From Solea solea (taxonomy: Eukaryota > Chordata > Actinopteri > Pleuronectiformes > Soleidae), in assembly GCF_958295425.1 (NCBI RefSeq), contig NC_081146.1, forward strand, positions 20,159,458 to 20,223,457: a stretch of DNA of 64,000 nt, given 5' to 3'. Below are positions 56,961 through 64,000 of the stretch, piece after piece. Positions within the stretch are counted from its first letter, which is position 1. Every line of letters starts with the position of its first letter. The translations under genes were made by a program, and so were the position numbers. The notes beneath the pieces are model-generated. The model saw only the letters and a list, made by a program, of their open reading frames with translations, made no database searches and had not been told where the DNA came from.

Positions 56961-58226
56961 TCCCTTGTTCGGTACGAGTCCTGTGTCAGAGGGGTTCCTT
57001 TCTACACCATCAACTCATCACCTATTGTTCGTAAGAAGAAGGAAGCCTGACTAAAATGACAATTGCTAAAATTATCCAGAAAAGACAACACAACACTGTT
57101 TGATCATTGTGTAGGGTGGATTTGTGATGTTTTAAAACCCTGTTACTGACTTTGCCAAGCAGAAGTATAATCTTGAAAAGGGAGTAATCATCATAGGGAG
57201 GTATTGATTGTGTAAACAGCTCATCAGCAGAGAGTTCCAGGTTTGCGATGTCAGTTGGACCACCAACACCTATGTACAAGAATAATTGACTCTGCTAAAC
57301 TAATTTTATGGCTGCATGGCTAACTTCCTTTGAGAAATAGTGTGTGCTTAAAACTAGGCTCTGCAATAATGAAAAGGCTAACGATAGCTGGCTACACTCT
57401 GGACAAAAATTACAATTGATACATCTCTGCCCAAAACACTGGAAGTGACTCACTCACTTCCTCTCCAGTCACATGTCATTCATACAAAGTACTTTAGTAG
57501 GAAATGAGCTTTGTGTTGTTCTTATCTCCCTGTCAAGAATCCACAGACTGCAAAAACTGCAGAACAACAAAAATACAAAAAAGAAATCAAAATAACCAGA
57601 CTTGTGTTAAATATGAATGAAAAAAGGTACATTCATTTATTAGTTATTAGATTCTGGAGAATGTAACGGTTAAGTCTACCTCATGTTCACTCTGACTAAA
57701 GCTCATTTGCGCTGAATGAAAGAAAAACACTTAAAAATGGAGCTTTAACTTTTAGGGTTACTATGGCAACAAGTAGTGAATCTGTATCATACATGTGAAA
57801 GCACAGGTGTTGTTTGTTGTGGGATTCATGGACACATATGATGTGTTTATGTTTGTGTTGTAAGAAGTGTAACCCTGAATCTTGATAGGTAGTGTTCTCG
57901 GGGCTGTGGGTGATGCGCGGGTTACAGGTCATATACTGACATAATTAATAGCGACACGATAGGACAGTTCCAAGGTTCTTTTTAAAATAAACTTTTTATT
58001 CACACATGCATCGCACAACACGCACACTCTGTCACGGAAATCTCTCCCACCAAACAATATGGGCAGGTAGGAACCAAAAACGTGAGGGGTGTAAATAAAA
58101 CAGAAATGTACATTAAAATAATCACCCATATTATTTATATACAAATATAGATAATTCTATATAAAATGCAATGCACATAACTGTTGTATTTAATAGCCTA
58201 TAGTAGTAATAGTAGTAATAATCTAT
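56961..58226. other. unique DNA, possible LTR-like piece
   Basis: No gene was recognised. The stretch 57890-58080, read on the minus strand ('aataaaaagtttattttaaa', 'gaaccttggaactgtcctat', 'cgtgtcgctattaatta'), has the look of the R/U5 part of a long terminal repeat, but no second copy or target duplication was found. Confidence 0.35.
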
Positions 58227-58375
58227 CATTCACACTCATTCACAGGCTGTTGCCGTGCTGCTAGGAGCAACCTGGGGTTAAACACCTTGCCTAGAAACAT
58301 GTAGACTAAAGAATAAAAGGAGATGGGATCAAACCCCAACCTTCTGCTTAGAAGATAACTCAGTTGCCACAGCTG
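58227..58375 (+). repeat. 'gagcaacctggggttaaaca' repeat fragment
   Basis: 'cattcacactcattcacagg', 'taggagcaacctggggttaa', 'acaccttgcctagaaacatg' and 'gatcaaaccccaaccttctg' follow the same fish repeat as 48611-48757 and 56530-56835. Confidence 0.65.
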
Positions 58376-58499
58376 TTTCTTTCTTAATTTGATCTATTTA
58401 TAGTGTGTGAAAAAAAGGATTTGGTGAATTATGTGTGTGAAATATGTGTGAATTGATATTTTTGGGTGACTATGTGTGGTAGAGTGTGTCAGAGATAAC

Positions 58500-58503
<4 letters not shown>

Positions 58504-58570
<67 letters not shown>
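58504..58570. repeat. (GA)n microsatellite
   Basis: About 67 bp of GA with one GG interruption, the longest dinucleotide tract here. The Arg/Glu-repeat and Ser/Leu-repeat ORFs on either strand are translations of it. Confidence 0.97.
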
Positions 58571-58571
<1 letters not shown>

Positions 58572-60878
58572 ATTAGTCCCTAACAGGTGCTTGCATTCTA
58601 TAGCTATGGTTCTAGTGTTAGCTGGTCCAAACCTAATTAGCGGTGTCTGTGGAGGGAGAGGGCTAATGCTGAATTCCAGCGGTAATGTGATGTCACAGTG
58701 GATTAGGATGATGGGCCGACTGACAAGCATATCTGTGTGTCTGCGTATGCTTGTGTGTGTGTGTGTGTATTGTCGGGTGTCTCTTGCAGTCCTCTCCGTT
58801 TAGATCAGCTCATAGAGGCTTAGTCAAAATGTTTAAAAAGGAGCCGTGCCACAGTCTTTTTGCTTTTTTGACACCATACATGGCAGACTGGGTTTGAAGC
58901 CCATGTCTACTGCCAAGCAACAACACACACGTTTCATAACTTCTCACAACGCAGGATGTGTCAACTCTTTTGAACTTGCGTCGCAAGTAACTACAGTAGG
59001 GAAATATTAGTCCTTTATTGTAAATGTAAAAGACAAAAACAATAGGAATTAAGTGCTTTTAAAAAGGGTAGGTGTGGCAGTGCTGGTTGTTATCTATTAT
59101 AATAATAATAATAATTTTCTTTCTCTCTTTCTAGAGTAGTTGCCGTATGCTGTATCATCCTGGTGAACAGTCTTTGTGTGTAAAAGCCTAACCCGGCGGC
59201 AGTCAGAAAGGTAAAACTCTCTTTTTTGTCAGTATGAAGAATTCATTTTCTAATAGGCTGTGCATCATGTAATATTAATGCATCCACTAACCCAGTTTGA
59301 GAGTGGTCCATCCCAGTGGCAAACAGTGGGGTTAAGGCAGCATGAATGCCTCAGAGCTAGCCTCAGGCTTAGGTTGAGGGTGGCCAGGCCACCTGCCTGT
59401 CTGATCCACAGCCAGAGCTGGATAAGGAATATAGTCAATACATGACAGATAGTTTGTGCACCATCACTGCCATTGTAAAGCTTTGGACTAAGAACTTCTT
59501 TGTCCCTGGCATTCTTTTTCACATGAACACATTATGTGTGGTCAAACAAACTCACAATATGGACAGAATCTCAGATGACAAGGTCTTTTCAGCTTTGCAC
59601 AACAAGTTCTTGTAGTACAATATACAGAACTGGATCACATTGACTGACTTTGTATTTACTACTACTTATAATAGTACTTTAACATGACAAAATGGATTTA
59701 ACATTTTTTTGGCCCCCACCAATAACTGGTTATATTTGTACAAAGACTCTAAAGACTAAATTATGTGTACAAGAACCTGCAATGATGTCAAAACACTGTG
59801 GGCATACAACCTTGGGCTAGGCTAAATGCCTATTACTAGTTATTTGCCTGCTTCCACAAAGTCTCCTGAAATTCCCCAGGAAGGGAAAGAAAGACATTAT
59901 ATGCAAAAAATGTACATGTCCATAACAGAACCAACATCATTACAGTCATGTGGTGTGCATCTTTATCTTTTCACCAAAGGCCAGAACATAAGTACAGAAT
60001 AGAATAAAGCTTCAGGAATATAAGACACATTTTTCTGTCCAACATACACCAAACCACAAAGACATTTCAGTCTTTAAACAAACTCCAGACTGCTGCAATT
60101 TTTCTGAACTAGTGTAATAAAAGTTTTGTGGACAAATTCCCTTTAAACTTGATCTAATGAGCACATGATTCAACTGCACTTTGCTAAAAGACAGTAGAAG
60201 AAGCACCTTTCATTTCTTCCACTTTCACCTTCTGTGCACGTTCGTCAAATATCACCAAATACCCACATTTTCAAGATTCTGTCAATGCATAAGGCCAATA
60301 TACCTTGTAGATGATGCCGTTAAATATCACGTCACTAAAAACATAGATGTACCACAAACAGAACTCAAAAAGATAATTCAACGCACGGCAGCGTTTCAAA
60401 TGTAGCCCAGGACCATACATAAGCCGCAGACCTGGCAACCGCGAACACAACGAAACTGAGCAGCAGAAGCCGCACACCATAAGTGCCACTAGCAGTTAAT
60501 TGTTACTCCAATGGTCGCTCTGCGTGACGCTCATCAAATTGCAGAGAAATGCAATTAACATGAAGCAGCAGGACATTAAAAGCCATATTTGTCACTGTCA
60601 GGATCTGAGCAGGCGTCTGATTGCACAGCTGATTGCAGAAGATGGCATCCTCCCCAAATCCTGTCCTCCCCCTTCCGTGTTTCTGCTCTGCCCAAAGAGG
60701 AAGAGGGGAAAATGGAGGAAGCATGGTGCAAAATAGAAAAGGCCCGGTGTCTTTTAACAGAAACAGAAGGTATCACATTTGCTCTTTGACTATTGCCTCT
60801 ACTCATCAGTGTGCAGGCAAAGAAGCAAGCGTACACATAATCCTACAAACCTATTTCAAACCATCAATTACAGTATGA
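58571..60878. other. unique DNA, no gene seen
   Basis: (GT)n at 58751-58768 and a short (AAT)n near 59098. Overlapping ORFs at 59260-59522 and 60500-60878 appear on both strands without motifs. Confidence 0.4.
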
Positions 60879-61739
60879 TTGGTCAGCCACTTAGAAGGCC
60901 AGTTGACTAAAGTATTTCTTAATGCTTTCGGTAACAAGAAAGTGGAGATTTTGCATTCCATTAATATAGTTTTTAAGAGCACTTGCTCTTTACTCTGGCT
61001 TATTTTCAGAACCAATTCAATTCAATTCTGCCCTGAAATGAACCTCTGCATCCATCCACACAGTACACTGCTTTGCCTCTTAGCTTTTATAAGTAGTATT
61101 TCAGATGGTTGGTTCAGATCTATTTTAACAGTTGTTACCTACTCCGTGTTTACTGGCATTTTCTCTCCAATTTTAAATGTTTAACACTTTATAAAAAAAA
61201 AAAAAAAAACCTCTCTGGATCCATCTGTTTTAAATTATTTTGGCCTCATCTCTAAGCTGCTGTTTCTGTCTAACTTTTACAAAAATGTTGGCACAAAACT
61301 AATTTATTCTGTCCTCTCTGCAAAGGACTGATGTGGCTCTGGATAGTTCACAAATGGCTTATTTTCTTGCTAATGATGCAGGCCTGAATATGTTTTATTC
61401 ATTTTTGGCTTTAGTTTGGCTTTTGAAAAACTTGAACAATTATGTCTTAGTCAGCCATAGTCATCCATCTGTGATGGAGTTCATTATCTTAGATGTAAAT
61501 ATGTGTAATAGGTCCTTCTCTGAAATGCCTTGTCTTTTCATGAGACTTGCTTTTAACCTGGTACCATACATGTTTTTTTCTACTGCTTCCTGCTGTCGGG
61601 CTTGTTTTTGTCATGATAAAAATAATGTGTATTTGTTTTTAATTCATGTCCTATCTATAATTACATTTGTTGTTAGATTGTCATTGGAGTTTGGAAGATT
61701 AATCTTGCAGGTCTTTTTTTTTTACAAATTGAAATGATC
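60879..61739. other. AT-rich DNA, possibly downstream part of an L1-like copy
   Basis: Contains A17 at 61193-61209 and open frames of 101 and 134 codons rich in Leu, Phe and Ser, as expected from T-rich DNA. It lies directly downstream (in element sense) of the L1-like reverse transcriptase remnant and might be the worn continuation of it, but I could not match any motif. Confidence 0.3.
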
Positions 61740-62415
61740 TATAGATTATTTTATTTCAAGCTCCTTCAAGTAAATAAGAGCATCGTCAGCAAACTGTGAC
61801 ACTTTTTGTTTCGCACTTGCCACCATCAATAAAGAGGAAAGGGTTAATAGGGTTACCATTACTGGTTCCGGTCTCCAAAACATGAGTTGGATGCCTGTCT
61901 TATAAAGTTTGAACCCTTTAAATCTAAATTGTCTCCACAATAATGTAAAAATATATAATTTCCTTTGTATTACCTCACGATCAATGCTATAATTTCATTT
62001 ATTTTTCAAATATTCTAATACCTATAGTTATTTTCTCCCCAGGTGTCTTTGCTGAATAAATCCAATGGCGAGTTCAGACAAACATTCTTGCAGGCTTAGT
62101 CGGAAATGCTTTCATTTGTTATGCAGATTGAGAACTCGGTCGGACCAATAATTGTTGTATTCTAGTCATCTTAACCCTCATTGGGGATAACAAAAAATGA
62201 TTGCCTCCCTCCAGAGGCCAAACTTCTCAATTTAGTCAGATCTAATTAAAAACTTTAAGTAATTATGGAGGTAATTGTGACTTCAGAGTTTTCTTGCTTT
62301 ATGTGGTAAAAAAGCATCTGAGCCTGGGGACTTTTGAGCCTCTAATTTAGGAATGGTTGACTCTAAATCTTTGCAGAGACTTGTTGTAATAGACATTCAT
62401 TATGGGAGTTTTTAA
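61740..62415 (-). pseudogene. L1-like LINE reverse transcriptase remnant
   Basis: Read on the minus strand, in order: KSPGSDAF (62316-62333 and on), matching the 'GKSPGPDGF' motif; LEYNNYWSDRVLNL, matching 'NYRPISLLN'; AIGFIQQRHLGR (about 62041-62075), matching 'DQTGFIxGR'; WRQFRFKGFKLYKTGIQLMF (about 61935); and KVSQFADDALIYL, with the catalytic FADD at 61782-61793. This is the order of reverse transcriptase blocks in L1/Tx1-like ORF2 proteins. Several stops and frameshifts separate the blocks, so it is dead and old. Endonuclease and 3' end were not seen. Confidence 0.85.
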
Positions 62416-62426
62416 GTCTAGGTTCT

Positions 62427-62449
62427 AAAGAAAGAAAGAAAGAAAGAAG
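62427..62449. repeat. (AAAG)n microsatellite
   Basis: About five AAAG units beside the L1-like remnant. Confidence 0.9.
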
Positions 62450-62800
62450 TGATCCACTCACAGCTTCTTCAGACGAAGGAAGAGTCAGCTTGCGGTGGAT
62501 AATAATGCATTATTGTCCAAACAGAAAAACGTCCACCAAAAATAATCCAACAAAATCACTGCTGTCGCTCTGACAGCTGAGAGTGTTGTCTGGGTTTCTC
62601 TAGCGTTTTCAGCCCGTCTCTGCCTCGCTCCTCTTTGTGGACCCAGCCTACTGCAAGAGACCAGAACCAGGTTACAAGTGTGCTTATATAGCTGACTGAT
62701 TACCTGATTCTGTCCAGCTGTCTGATCACCGGCTGAGCAACTCCTCCCTCTCCTCCAGCAGCCGCCACTCTAACCACACCCCACTGCCACATATAGGTAT
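62450..62800. other. possible repeat, unresolved
   Basis: 'aacaaaatcactgctgtcgc', 'ctctgacagctgagagtgtt' and 'gtctctgcctcgctcctctt' have the feel of a dispersed fish repeat adjoining the L1-like remnant, and the AAAG tract could be an insertion seam. No partner copy or terminal repeats were found. Confidence 0.25.
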
Positions 62801-64000
62801 TGTTTGAGGCGACAAAATGTGCTGTAGCTTTCCTGAGGTTTGTTTTATTTTCAGTTTCACTTTTTTCCCCCCTTACGATAGCCACTGACGTCTCCTCATG
62901 AACACCGGCTTCAACATGTGTGCGTATGTCAAGGTTGTACGTACAGTATTCATGATTGAGGATAACTTCTTGAACCGTTATTATTTATCATCTTTTTGTA
63001 TTTTTATTGAAAATAAAATTGTTCTATACTATTAACAACATAGATTGAGTGGAAATGCCTTTTAGAGTTACGATTAATGTTTACTCATAATCATCTGTTT
63101 TAGTTTTAATTTTCTAAAGACAAAGCACCAAATCTTCATGAATTTAAACGGTAGTAGCTCATTTGTGAGCTGCACCAGCTACAATACTGAAAAAAAAAAA
63201 CAGAAAAAAAGTTTTTCCGCTAAGATAGATAACCTGTCTCCGCTAAGTTCAGAGTCGCAATGTAATGACCAAACTTTTCACAACAACAGTCTGCTCTTCG
63301 AATTTGAGAGATTGACTGTGCATGAGAAATGTACGTGTCAACATGTGAGGAAGAGTGCACTCACAGCTGGAAGTGAGCGTGTGCAGCTGAATGACTGAAT
63401 GGCCATATGCTCCAATACGAATGGAATACATCATTGCTGCAGTGAAACATGACAGAGAGACTGTGTTACTTCACAAAGCAATAATCTGCTTTTTGATATC
63501 AACTTTCACACAGTTTAGGGACAAAATATTACAGATTAGAGGACTTAACAGAAATCAGATTTTTGTCAAGTGCTTTTAAGTCTACTCTCAAAAGTGTGTG
63601 TTTCTTATTGCACAAGCCTTTTGGGAAGCTCATCATTTCCTGTATGAATTCTCACCAGCCCAGCTCTGTTAGCACCTATGCAAAGTGACAGACCATTCAA
63701 CTTTGTCAGTGTCACTGTACACCGCACACACACACACACACACACACACACCTCTGCTGTGCACACTCAGACGACGATCCCTTAAAGAGGTAAACACTAG
63801 AGGGCAATGTAATTCTGTTTAAATACACTGCCAGCTACTGGAGAGTGAGTTCTAGGGCCTTGAGATGTAACTGAGCACTTGTAAGTATTTACAGCTTTTA
63901 AAAAATACCACCAATATCTCTTGATGTAGGATTTTGGCGAATTGCTGTGAACTGTTCCTGGAGGTTTTCAGGAACAGACGAACTTCGGAGCAGTAGGTCA
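62801..64000. other. unique DNA with (CA)n, no gene seen
   Basis: (CA)n at 63724-63751. The 86-codon ORF at 63138-63398 overlaps a minus-strand ORF and has no motif. Confidence 0.4.
63724..63751. repeat. (CA)n microsatellite
   Basis: Fourteen CA units. Confidence 0.95.

Noticed and set aside
57890..58080. Solo LTR on the minus strand
   Set aside because: Only the look of an R/U5 region; no terminal TG/CA pair, target duplication or second copy could be found.
58470..58803. Arg/Glu-repeat and Ser/Leu-repeat ORFs
   Set aside because: Direct translation of the (GA)n microsatellite.

Overview
The window looks like nuclear DNA of a teleost fish, probably a percomorph. The case rests on repeat content: a tRNA-headed SINE-like family, a 'ggtccgagcac..gaggaccc'-type family, Tc1-like transposon remains, 3' ends of L2/Rex-like LINEs, and many (CA)n tracts. 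All of these are typical of teleost genomes. By eye the sequence is AT-rich. I found no functional protein-coding gene. The six-frame ORFs are short, and each one I checked is intergenic noise, antisense to a repeat, or part of a broken element. The window is best read as a gene desert or the inside of a very long intron.

Layout. 1-8.7 kb: a Tc1-like remnant with a LINE tail inside it, a palindromic MITE, the first copy of a MITE with CCCTTTA ends, and a LINE tail. 8.7-16.1 kb: LTR-like and SINE repeats, mostly unique sequence with TAATTA-rich blocks that look like conserved non-coding elements (CNEs), and a 616-bp MITE with long inverted ends. 16-29.3 kb: low-complexity DNA, long G and C homopolymers, scattered pieces of one large dispersed family, more CNE-like blocks, and the second CCCTTTA MITE, which carries a nested retroposon. 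29.3-44 kb: LINE fragments, a stem-loop repeat and long unique stretches. 44-46.2 kb: the most informative part, with a disabled intronless copy of mbd2 followed by a repeat cluster that includes an intact-ended 446-bp hAT-type element with a perfect 8-bp target duplication. 46-64 kb: further SINE and LINE pieces, the third CCCTTTA MITE in reverse, two more Tc1-like pseudogenes and an L1-like reverse transcriptase remnant.

No set of genes works together here. What can be read is history: successive insertions, some nested so that their relative ages follow directly, set in unique DNA that may carry enhancers. The CNE and enhancer calls come from sequence texture alone and need cross-species alignment. 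I did not find a new biological system. The strongest items are the mbd2 retropseudogene, the hAT element, the three-copy MITE whose ends suggest piggyBac mobilisation, and the dated nested insertions.
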